This document shows, one piece after another, positions 1 to 5,435 of a DNA stretch of 10,193 bases. Numbering within the stretch: the stretch's first letter is position 1; every line of letters starts with the position of its first letter. The DNA is taken from assembly GCA_946183175.1 (NCBI GenBank), contig CAMHBH010000074.1:1-10193 (forward strand). The letters are read 5' to 3'. Source of the DNA: an uncultured Oscillibacter sp. (GTDB taxonomy: Bacteria > Bacillota > Clostridia > Oscillospirales > Oscillospiraceae). The notes under the pieces were generated by a model that worked only from the letters and a program-made list of their open reading frames with translations, was not told the DNA's origin and ran no database searches. A program made the position numbers and the translations under genes.

Positions 1-919
1 GGTAGTACTGCGACACCAGCGCCGAAAGCGTCTCCGCCTCCGATTCCTCTAGGGGCGTCTGAAAGAACGACGTTTCGCGGCCCGTCAGATTGCCGTTTTC
101 CATGTGCAGTATCGCGCAACAGCTCTTCCCCTCGCCCATGCACAGGCCCCAGATGTCCGTATCGGCGCACAGTCCCGCGATGACGTTCTGCTTCTTCGAC
201 AGCGCCTCAATGGCCCGGATACGGTCGCGGATTTGCGCGGCCTGTTCAAAGCGTAAGGCGTCGGCGGCGGCCTCCATGTCGGCGGTCAGCTCTTTGACAA
301 GTTTCTTTGATTTCCCGTTGAGAAGCCGCGCGGCCTGCGCCATACGCCTCCGGTACTCGTCGCCGGACATCTCCGGACGGCAGAAGGCGTCACAGCGGCC
401 CATGTCGTAGTTGAGGCACGGACGCCCCGCGCCGATATCGCGCGGGAACTTCCTCCGGCACGTCGGCAGGCGTAACGCCGACAGTACAGCGTCGAGGGCG
501 GCGCGGGTCTCGCTCCGCCCCCCGAACGGCCCGAAATACTTCGCCCCGTCGTCAGCGTACCGGGACGCTATCGTAAAGCGCGGGTACTCCTCCGCGCTCA
601 TGCGCACGAACGGGTAGCCCTTGTCGTCTTTCAGCAGGATGTTGTAGCGGGGCATATGGCGCTTGATAAGGGAGTTTTCGAGCACAAGCGCCTCAAATTC
701 ACTGCTGACTATCACGGTGTCGAAATGGTCAATCTGCGACACCATGCGCCGTGTCTTTTCGGTATGCGCGGCGCTGTCCTGGAAATACTGGCTGACGCGG
801 TTCTTGAGCTTCCGCGCCTTGCCTACATAGATAACTGTCCCGGTTCTGTCCATCATCAGATACACCCCCGGCAACAGGGGCAGTTCGTTCGCCTTTTCCC
901 GTAATTCGTCCTTGGTCAT
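1..919 (-). CDS. uvrC: UvrABC excinuclease subunit C (UvrC), N-terminal half, cut by left edge
   Basis: UvrC makes the dual incisions on either side of a UvrB-bound DNA lesion in nucleotide excision repair. About 306 residues are visible. An N-terminal GIY-YIG nuclease domain is clear: LPGVYLM with Y20, VIYVGKARKLKNR with Y31, G33 and R41, then SSEFEALVLENSLIK around 72-86, which carries the catalytic-type acidic residue, and YNILLKDDKGYPF. Further on, a segment with R-x-C-L-x-Y and CxAFC-like cysteines is followed by a UVR (UvrB-binding) motif near residues 212-247 (LRFEQAAQIRDRI). The C-terminal RNase H-like nuclease and helix-hairpin-helix domains lie beyond the window, since family members are about 600 residues long. 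The ATG at 917-919 is preceded by GGAGG (plus-strand 926-930) at normal spacing. The gene has its own promoter just upstream, so it need not depend on the neighbouring XRE gene. Confidence 0.97.
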   Translation of the reverse strand, partial: MTKDELREKANELPLLPGVYLMMDRTGTVIYVGKARKLKNRVSQYFQDSAAHTEKTRRMVSQIDHFDTVIVSSEFEALVLENSLIKRHMPRYNILLKDDKGYPFVRMSAEEYPRFTIASRYADDGAKYFGPFGGRSETRAALDAVLSALRLPTCRRKFPRDIGAGRPCLNYDMGRCDAFCRPEMSGDEYRRRMAQAARLLNGKSKKLVKELTADMEAAADALRFEQAAQIRDRIRAIEALSKKQNVIAGLCADTDIWGLCMGEGKSCCAILHMENGNLTGRETSFFQTPLEESEAETLSALVSQYY

Positions 920-947
920 GTCGCGCCTCCCGCTTTCGTTTGCCCCT

Positions 948-976
948 ATCATAGCCGCATTTACGCCGTTTGTCAA
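948..976 (-). promoter_or_regulatory. Sigma-70/SigA-type promoter of uvrC
   Basis: On the minus strand, TTGACA (971-976) and TATGAT (948-953) are separated by exactly 17 bases. They lie about 30 bases upstream of the uvrC start codon and immediately after the stop of the XRE gene. The -35 hexamer is a perfect match and the -10 differs by one base from consensus. No terminator separates the XRE gene from this promoter, so some read-through into uvrC is possible. Confidence 0.8.
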
Positions 977-985
977 AATTCATTT

Positions 986-1315
986 CTACGACAGCGACTG
1001 CAAATATACGGACAACAACCGGAGCGCAGTTTCTCTGTCTTTGGGCTGACAGGCCGTCAAACGGGCAAAAGTCTCTTCCAGCGGCAAGAACTTTTCTTCC
1101 GGTTCTCCGGTCAGGATTTCATTCGGCGTAACGTGCAACGCCTCACAGATTTGCAGGAGAGATTTGATACGCATATTCACTACGCCGCGTTCAATTTCAG
1201 CGTAGGTTCTTTCGGAAAGCCCCGATAATTCCGCGACTTCCGCCTGTGTCAGGCCTTGCTTTTTGCGAATCAGGAACAAACGGTTTCCGATGTCGCACAA
1301 ACTGGACAAAAGCAT
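986..1315 (-). CDS. XRE-family helix-turn-helix transcriptional repressor
   Basis: A small DNA-binding protein of about 109 residues. The HTH_3 fold is evident: a positively charged first helix (LIRKKQGLTQAEVAEL), a turn and recognition helix (SGLSERTYAEIERG), then the typical third and fourth helices ending in LLQICEALHVTPNEIL. The C-terminal tail (EETFARLTACQPKDRETAL) is helical and probably dimerises. I chose the ATG at 1315 because AAGGTG lies six bases before it; a GTG at 1324 with AGGAAG four bases upstream would add three residues. That second ribosome site lies against a palindrome (1330-1345), so binding there would shut off its own gene. It is divergent from the Cys-rich/JAMM operon and shares its intergenic region, the usual layout of an autoregulated cassette repressor. 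Effector unknown. It is less G+C-rich than its flanks. Confidence 0.9.
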   Translation of the reverse strand: MLLSSLCDIGNRLFLIRKKQGLTQAEVAELSGLSERTYAEIERGVVNMRIKSLLQICEALHVTPNEILTGEPEEKFLPLEETFARLTACQPKDRETALRLLSVYLQSLS

Positions 1316-1329
1316 ATTCGTCACCTTAC

Positions 1330-1345
1330 TTCCTGTTTTCAGGAA
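1330..1345. promoter_or_regulatory. Palindromic operator O1 (TTCCTG-TTTT-CAGGAA)
   Basis: A perfect inverted repeat with 6-bp arms and a 4-bp centre, immediately upstream of the XRE start and abutting its ribosome binding site. The same arms recur at 1403-1426 on the other side of the divergent promoter. That pattern fits a dimeric XRE repressor binding both sites. Binding by this particular regulator is inferred from position and symmetry only. Confidence 0.65.
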
Positions 1346-1363
1346 TTTTACTTCTGGTTATTC

Positions 1364-1392
1364 TTGACAAACAGGAAGAATAGTAGTATATT
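1364..1392 (+). promoter_or_regulatory. Promoter of the Cys-rich/JAMM operon
   Basis: TTGACA (1364-1369) and TATATT (1387-1392) are separated by 17 bases: a perfect -35 and a one-mismatch -10. It lies between the two palindromes. A CAGGAA half-site (1372-1377) with a degenerate TTCTTG partner (1361-1366) overlaps the -35, so a third, weaker repressor contact is plausible. Transcription would start near 1399, just before palindrome O2. Confidence 0.75.
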
Positions 1393-1402
1393 TTCAAGAA
1401 GA

Positions 1403-1426
1403 ATAGTTCCTATTAACAGGAACTAT
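1403..1426. promoter_or_regulatory. Palindromic operator O2, 24 bp, overlapping the predicted transcript start
   Basis: A 24-bp inverted repeat. The arms ATAGTTCCT (1403-1411) and AGGAACTAT (1418-1426) are perfect complements around a six-base centre, and the core TTCCTA-TTAA-CAGGAA has one asymmetric base relative to O1. It lies just downstream of the -10 box, a position where a bound repressor would block initiation or early elongation. In RNA it could also fold as a 9-bp hairpin at the 5' end of the message. Confidence 0.65.
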
Positions 1427-1468
1427 GGCACCTACCGAACGAGGGGACATTGGAAAGGAGATATCATC

Positions 1469-1660
1469 ATGGAAAAAAACACGAACTCTGTCAAGAAGCC
1501 CGTGCAGTTGCCGGAGGGCTATATGTGCGGCAATTGCTGCGGCGGTTGTGCGAAACTCAACAGAAGCGACAAGAACAGCGACGGGAAAATGTGGTGCGGA
1601 GAGTTCAGTAAGTACGTCTCGGGCGGCGAGCCTGCCTGTAGTTACTATATAGCTTATTGA
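1469..1660 (+). CDS. Small cysteine-rich protein (63 aa), unknown function, possible metal-binding knuckle
   Basis: I do not recognise the family. The 63-residue protein has a charged N-terminus, then six cysteines: C20, C23, C24 and C27 in the cluster CGNCCGGC, C43 in MWCGEFSKYV, and C57 in PACSYY. The spacing (CxxC plus two later single cysteines, aromatic residues following) suggests a small zinc- or iron-sulfur-stabilised fold. There is no signal peptide or membrane segment, so a cytosolic location is likely. The ATG follows AAGGAG (1455-1460) with eight bases between, a strong site. A Gly-Gly pair sits at residues 52-53, ten residues before the end. It is the first gene after the divergent promoter, and its stop overlaps the start of the JAMM protease, so the two are made together. 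A direct partnership is inferred from this coupling. Confidence 0.8.
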   Translation: MEKNTNSVKKPVQLPEGYMCGNCCGGCAKLNRSDKNSDGKMWCGEFSKYVSGGEPACSYYIAY

Positions 1661-2022
1661 CCGCCATACTCCCTGACGTATACGAGCGCATGAAAAGCGC
1701 GTTGCGGCGTCCGGAGATGGGCGGCATTCTGGGGGCTGATTCTTTCGGCACGGTGTCCGAGTTCTATCCGGACACCACTGGGAGCACAATAGCAAATCAG
1801 TATACCCCGGACTACGCCACGCTAAACCGCGTCATTGCGCAATGGTTCCAGCGCGGAATATACTTTGCCGGATTTGTCCACAGTCACCCGAAAGAGTATA
1901 CGGCGCTTTCTTGTGCCGATTTGGAGTACGCGCGGAAAATCAAGGCCGTCAACCATATGGAATCCGTGCTTATGCTACTGTACATTCCGGAAACGAACCG
2001 ATTCTACGAATATCTCATATAA
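1657..2022 (+). CDS. JAB1/MPN (JAMM-motif) metalloprotease, stand-alone, 121 aa
   Basis: This is a prokaryotic JAB-domain protein. It shows the complete zinc-binding JAMM signature: E20 in PEMGGILGA, then HSH followed by seven residues, S, two residues and D (FVHSHPKEYTALSCADLEYA, about residues 73-92). Such enzymes are zinc isopeptidases/proteases. In bacteria they process ubiquitin-like or sulfur-carrier proteins, act in phage tail assembly, or belong to defence-associated conjugation systems. At 121 residues it is essentially the bare domain. The likely start is TTG at 1657, overlapping the previous stop as TTGA, with no clear ribosome site of its own, so translation would be coupled. An ATG at 1690 would remove 11 residues but keep the glutamate. 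No E1, E2 or ubiquitin-like gene is visible nearby; the only candidate partner is the Cys-rich protein. Confidence 0.88.
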   Translation: MTAILPDVYERMKSALRRPEMGGILGADSFGTVSEFYPDTTGSTIANQYTPDYATLNRVIAQWFQRGIYFAGFVHSHPKEYTALSCADLEYARKIKAVNHMESVLMLLYIPETNRFYEYLI

Positions 2023-2028
2023 TGGCTG

Positions 2029-2054
2029 GCCTCCCCCGGTGTCACGGGGGAGGC
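2029..2054 (+). terminator. Rho-independent-type terminator after the JAMM gene
   Basis: GCCTCCCCCG (2029-2038) pairs perfectly with CGGGGGAGGC (2045-2054) around a six-base loop, seven bases after the JAMM stop codon. The following tract ATTCGATTT is only moderately T-rich. The hairpin isolates the cassette from malQ. Confidence 0.8.
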
Positions 2055-2083
2055 ATTCGATTTACATCCATGAAAAGTAGACC

Positions 2084-2112
2084 TTGCCTGTAGAGGCGAA
2101 TTGTATTATAAT
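2084..2112 (+). promoter_or_regulatory. Promoter of the malQ-queH operon
   Basis: TTGCCT (2084-2089), 17-base spacer, perfect TATAAT (2107-2112). The ribosome site AAAGGGGA (2137-2144) and the malQ start codon follow about 40 bases later. I see no catabolite (cre-like) operator in the short leader. Confidence 0.7.
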
Positions 2113-2153
2113 AGCTTCGGCGCGACACGCGCAAAGAAAGGGGACTGGTCATT

Positions 2154-3704
2154 ATGATGAAGCGTTCCGCCGGCATACTGTTGCCGATTTTCTCCCTGCC
2201 CTCGCCCTACGGTATCGGCTCAATCGGCAAGGAGGCCCGCGCTTTCGCCGACTTCCTCAAAGAGGCCGGGCAGACGTGGTGGCAGATACTGCCCGTAGGC
2301 CCCACGGGCGGCGGGGATTCGCCGTATACCACGCTCTCGACGTTCGCCGGGAACCCGTACTTTATCGACCTCGACGCCCTCGCCGAAGAAGGACTGCTTA
2401 CCGCCGACGAGCTCAAAGCCGCGAGAGTGCCCGACGGCGACAAAATCGACTACGCCGCGCTCTACGAGACGCGTCCGGCGCTGTTGCGTAAGGCCTTCTC
2501 GCGCATTACGCCCGAGACCGCCCGCGCCGTGCGGGAGTTCCGCGACAAATTCGGCTGGGTACGCGACTACACGCTCTATCAGGCACTCAAAGAGCGTTTC
2601 GGCGGGAAGGCCTGGTTCGACTGGCCCGAACAGTCCCTCCGGCAACACGAACACCACGCTATTGAACAGTGGCACCGCGACTTGGAACCCGAAATCGCCT
2701 ATCATACGTGGGAGCAGTATTGTTTCTTCCGGCAGTGGGACGCGCTGAAGCAGTACGTAAACGGGCTGGGAATCAAGCTCATCGGCGATTTGCCGATTTA
2801 CGTCTCGCTGGATTCCTCCGACGTATGGGCGGAGCGGTCGCAATTCCAGTTGGACGCGCAGGGACACCCGACGAAAGTCGCGGGCGTGCCCCCCGACTAC
2901 TTCTCCGAGGACGGCCAGCTCTGGGGGAATCCGCTCTACGACTGGAATGCCATGAAGCAGGACGGTTTCGGCTGGTGGATTCGCCGCGTAGAGGGCGCGT
3001 CGCGGCTGTTCGACGCCATCCGGATTGACCACTTCCGGGGCATGGAAAGCTACTGGGCAATCCCCGCCGGGTCGAAGACCGCCAAAAACGGCGAATGGGT
3101 CAAGGGCCCCGGTATGGACTTGCTCCGCGTCTTAACCAGTTGGTTCCACAACGTGACGTACATCGCCGAAGATTTGGGAATCCTCACCGACGCCGTGCAC
3201 GAACTCCGCGACAATTCCGGACTGCCCGGTATGAAAGTGCTGGAGTTCGCGTTCTCCGACGCCTCCAACAGCTACCTCCCGCACAACTATACCGACCCGA
3301 ATTGCATTTGCTACACCGGGACGCACGACAATGACACCCTCATGGGCTGGTGTGCGTCGGTGAAGAAGGGCGAGAAGGCCTACGCCGAAAAGTACCTGGG
3401 CGTGAAGGGCAAGGAGGCCATGCGGCAGGCCGTACTCCGCGCCGGACAGGGAAGCGTCGCGGTATTGTTTGTCGCGCAAATGCAGGACTATTTGGGCCTG
3501 GGCACGGAGGCGCGGACGAATGTCCCGGGCGTGGCGACGGGCAACTGGCGCTGGCGTATGCTCCCCGGGGCCGCAACGGAGAAACTCGCCGACGAAATCC
3601 GGGAGCTTACGGAGACCTACGGACGCTGTGCGCCGCGCCCGGTCGAGAAGTCGGACAAGAAGGCCGCCAAGGCGAAGGCCAAAGCCGCCAAGAAAGCCGA
3701 ATGA
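2154..3704 (+). CDS. malQ: 4-alpha-glucanotransferase (amylomaltase, GH77)
   Basis: MalQ transfers alpha-1,4-glucan segments between maltodextrins in cytosolic starch/glycogen or maltose metabolism. The protein (516 aa) matches the GH77 family in length and landmarks: SAGILLPIFSLPSPYGIGS at the N-terminus, TWWQILPVGPTG...DSPY near 41-58, and AGVPPDYFSEDGQLWGNP near 243-260. The three catalytic acids are present: nucleophile D292 in RIDHFRGMESYW, acid/base E339 in YIAEDLG, and D392 in GTHDNDT. The ATG at 2154 fits the AAAGGGGA ribosome site better than the second ATG at 2157. The last 15 or so residues are a Lys/Ala-only basic tail (from K502), absent from most amylomaltases as far as I recall. 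The tail runs right into the ATGA overlap with queH. No other glycogen genes are in view. Confidence 0.96.
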   Translation: MMKRSAGILLPIFSLPSPYGIGSIGKEARAFADFLKEAGQTWWQILPVGPTGGGDSPYTTLSTFAGNPYFIDLDALAEEGLLTADELKAARVPDGDKIDYAALYETRPALLRKAFSRITPETARAVREFRDKFGWVRDYTLYQALKERFGGKAWFDWPEQSLRQHEHHAIEQWHRDLEPEIAYHTWEQYCFFRQWDALKQYVNGLGIKLIGDLPIYVSLDSSDVWAERSQFQLDAQGHPTKVAGVPPDYFSEDGQLWGNPLYDWNAMKQDGFGWWIRRVEGASRLFDAIRIDHFRGMESYWAIPAGSKTAKNGEWVKGPGMDLLRVLTSWFHNVTYIAEDLGILTDAVHELRDNSGLPGMKVLEFAFSDASNSYLPHNYTDPNCICYTGTHDNDTLMGWCASVKKGEKAYAEKYLGVKGKEAMRQAVLRAGQGSVAVLFVAQMQDYLGLGTEARTNVPGVATGNWRWRMLPGAATEKLADEIRELTETYGRCAPRPVEKSDKKAAKAKAKAAKKAE

Positions 3705-4276
3705 AGCGTATCCTGTTACATTGCTGCTGCGCGCCGTGTTCGCTGAGCTGTATTGACCCGTTGCGCGCCGAGGGCGTGGAGCCTGTCGCGTTCTGGTACA
3801 ACCCGAACATTCACCCGTGGAAGGAGTACGAGGCGCGGCGGAATTGCCTTGCGGAGTACGCGCCGACTATCGGAATGGCGCTGATTGTCAAGGAGGAGTA
3901 CGGCCTGCGCGACTTTGTGCGCGCCGTCTCCGGCGACATCGACCGCCGTTGCCGCTACTGCTACGAGCACCGTATGGAAGAGACGGCGCGTTTCGCCGCC
4001 GAACACGGGTTCGGGGCGTTCACGTCGACGCTTCTGGCGAGTACGTACCAGAACCATGACGGAATCGCGGAGGCGGGGCGGCGCTATGCCCGCGAATACG
4101 GCGTAGAGTTCGTGTACCGCGACTTCCGCGAGAACTTCCGCCGGGGCAATCAGCGCGCGCGCGAACTGGGTTTCTATATGCAAAAATACTGCGGTTGTGT
4201 CTTTTCGGAGGAGGACCGCTACCGGAAAGCCATCGACCGCAAGCGCGCGAAGTACGACGCGCTCATATCACAGTAA
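3701..4276 (+). CDS. queH: Epoxyqueuosine reductase QueH (DUF208 family)
   Basis: QueH performs the last step of queuosine tRNA modification, reducing epoxyqueuosine to queuosine; it replaces the cobalamin-dependent QueG in many anaerobes. The 191-residue protein carries the family cysteines: HCCCAPC (C8-C10, C13), CRYCYEHR (C84, C87) and YCGC (C164, C166), which serve the iron-sulfur and redox sites. It also has the FWYNPNIHPWKEYEAR segment and TSTLLASTYQNHDGI near 108-122. The start codon overlaps the malQ stop as ATGA and lacks an obvious separate ribosome site, so translation is probably coupled to malQ. The pairing with malQ has no evident metabolic logic. Other queuosine genes are not in the window. 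Confidence 0.95.
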   Translation: MKRILLHCCCAPCSLSCIDPLRAEGVEPVAFWYNPNIHPWKEYEARRNCLAEYAPTIGMALIVKEEYGLRDFVRAVSGDIDRRCRYCYEHRMEETARFAAEHGFGAFTSTLLASTYQNHDGIAEAGRRYAREYGVEFVYRDFRENFRRGNQRARELGFYMQKYCGCVFSEEDRYRKAIDRKRAKYDALISQ

Positions 4277-4287
4277 CGCGAGTGCCG

Positions 4288-4322
4288 ACGGGCGCGGATA
4301 CCGGACAGGTGTCCGCGCCCGT
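4288..4322 (+). terminator. G+C-rich hairpin after queH, possible terminator
   Basis: ACGGGCGCGGA (4288-4298) pairs perfectly with TCCGCGCCCGT (4312-4322) around a 13-base loop, starting 11 bases after the queH stop. There is no T-tract after it, so intrinsic termination is uncertain. Part of the loop can form an overlapping alternative stem (CGGACA 4302-4307 with TGTCCG 4310-4315, though the loop is only two bases). It separates queH from the next promoter. Confidence 0.45.
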
Positions 4323-4357
4323 GACGTTGCGGGCCTGTATAATCCCGCGCGTACATA

Positions 4358-4387
4358 TTGACATTCCCGGAAGCGGGACGGTATAAT
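4358..4387 (+). promoter_or_regulatory. Promoter of the DctP-like lipoprotein, with palindrome in the spacer
   Basis: Perfect TTGACA (4358-4363) and TATAAT (4382-4387) with an 18-base spacer. The spacer holds an inverted repeat TCCCG-GAAG-CGGGA (4365-4378), positioned where a repressor or an alternative DNA-distorting activator could act. The promoter is strong on paper; the regulator is unknown. Confidence 0.75.
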
Positions 4388-4422
4388 AAACGCGGAAATC
4401 AAACGTCATGGGAGGATTTGAC

Positions 4423-5385
4423 GTGAAATTCTGGAAAAATATGGTTATCTGTTCCGCCGCGCTTGTGCTGTTGGGCGGCTGTGGCGCGAAAACGGTCAGG
4501 ATGAACGTCGGCGCGCCGGAGGGGACAATATGGGGCGTCGCCGCCGACACGTTCGCGCAGACAGTCGAGGCGGACACCGGGGGCCGCTGGCGCGTGGAGG
4601 TCGTCTACGGCGACACCGCGCAGGGCCTGGAACGTCTCCTGGACGGCAAAGCTGAAGCGGAGCTTTGCGCCGTGTCGGACTTGACGGCGCTGGAAGAGCG
4701 GCTGTCGGTACTCTCTCTTCCGTGGCTGTTCGCCGACGCGCAGGACGTAGACAAGCGGCTGTTCAACGGCCCCGGCGGGGAGGCTGTACGAAACCTGATT
4801 CGCGCCACGACGCTGGAGCCCCTCGCGCTGGGCGAAAACGGTTTCCGGCAGATTACGAACGACCGCCGCCCGGTGTCCGCGCCCGCCGACTTCCGCTCGC
4901 TGACGATTCGGGTACGCGACGATATAGAGTCGACGCTGTTCGCGGGATTCGGCGCGGAGCCCGTCCGCATGGAGTGGCCCGACACGTTCCCGGCCCTCCG
5001 CGACGGCGACGTGTCCGGACAGCAGAACACGTTAGAGGCCATACGCCTCGCGCAAGTCGACCGCGTACAGCGCTATTTGACGGTCTGGAATTGCGCCTAC
5101 GACCCGCTGTGCCTGTGCGTGTCGGCGGAACTCTGGGCGAAGCTCTCCGATGAGGACAAGGAAATTTTCTATGACGCCGCGCGCGGGGCCGCCGCCGCCG
5201 AAATCACGGCCTCCCGCGCGCGGGACGCCGAAACGCTACGGCACTGTCAAAGCTCCGGCGTACAGGTCACGACCCTGACAGACGCACAAATACAGGCCTT
5301 CCGGACGGTGTCGGAGGGCGTCTACGACGCCTGGCGCGACGCGCACGGCGACGAACTGCTCGCCGCGCTGGGCTATTCCGGCTGA
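4423..5385 (+). CDS. TRAP transporter substrate-binding lipoprotein, DctP family
   Basis: This is an extracytoplasmic solute receptor of the TRAP type, which captures carboxylate-bearing substrates for a DctQM-type permease. The GTG at 4423 is chosen because GGAGG (4411-4415) lies seven bases before it; an upstream ATG at 4408 overlaps that ribosome site. The 320-residue product begins with a lipoprotein signal (KFWKNMVICSAALVLLGGC, lipidated C20). Family landmarks are APEGTIWGVAADTFAQTVE, NGFRQITNDRRPV (139-151), LTIRVRD with the substrate carboxylate-binding Arg (R163), and TFPALRDGDVSGQQN (188-202), matching the usual L..G.vDGqeN segment. The substrate cannot be predicted. No DctQ or DctM genes are in the window; the following gene is instead a YhaN-like protein 50 bases away with no clear promoter of its own, so the two may be co-transcribed. 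Confidence 0.92.
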   Translation: MKFWKNMVICSAALVLLGGCGAKTVRMNVGAPEGTIWGVAADTFAQTVEADTGGRWRVEVVYGDTAQGLERLLDGKAEAELCAVSDLTALEERLSVLSLPWLFADAQDVDKRLFNGPGGEAVRNLIRATTLEPLALGENGFRQITNDRRPVSAPADFRSLTIRVRDDIESTLFAGFGAEPVRMEWPDTFPALRDGDVSGQQNTLEAIRLAQVDRVQRYLTVWNCAYDPLCLCVSAELWAKLSDEDKEIFYDAARGAAAAEITASRARDAETLRHCQSSGVQVTTLTDAQIQAFRTVSEGVYDAWRDAHGDELLAALGYSG

Positions 5386-5435
5386 AGCGCGCATAGTCTC
5401 AACGCAGGAAGATTCTAGAACAGGGGGGAGTTATC

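Noticed and set aside
90..904. Several short plus-strand frames opposite uvrC
   Set aside because: The minus strand encodes a clear UvrC. The plus-strand frames have no motifs or ribosome sites.
1469..1660. The XRE, Cys-rich and JAMM genes as a toxin-antitoxin module
   Set aside because: The repressor layout is similar, but neither small protein resembles a known toxin, and the JAMM motif points to peptidase activity. It stays a possibility, not a call.
1657..2022. The JAMM gene as RadC
   Set aside because: It has the JAMM motif, but it lacks the RadC length, its helix-hairpin-helix part and its typical sequence context.
2220..3032. A 270-residue minus-strand frame inside malQ
   Set aside because: It is a shadow of the malQ codon pattern, with no recognisable motifs, and is entirely opposite a well-supported gene.
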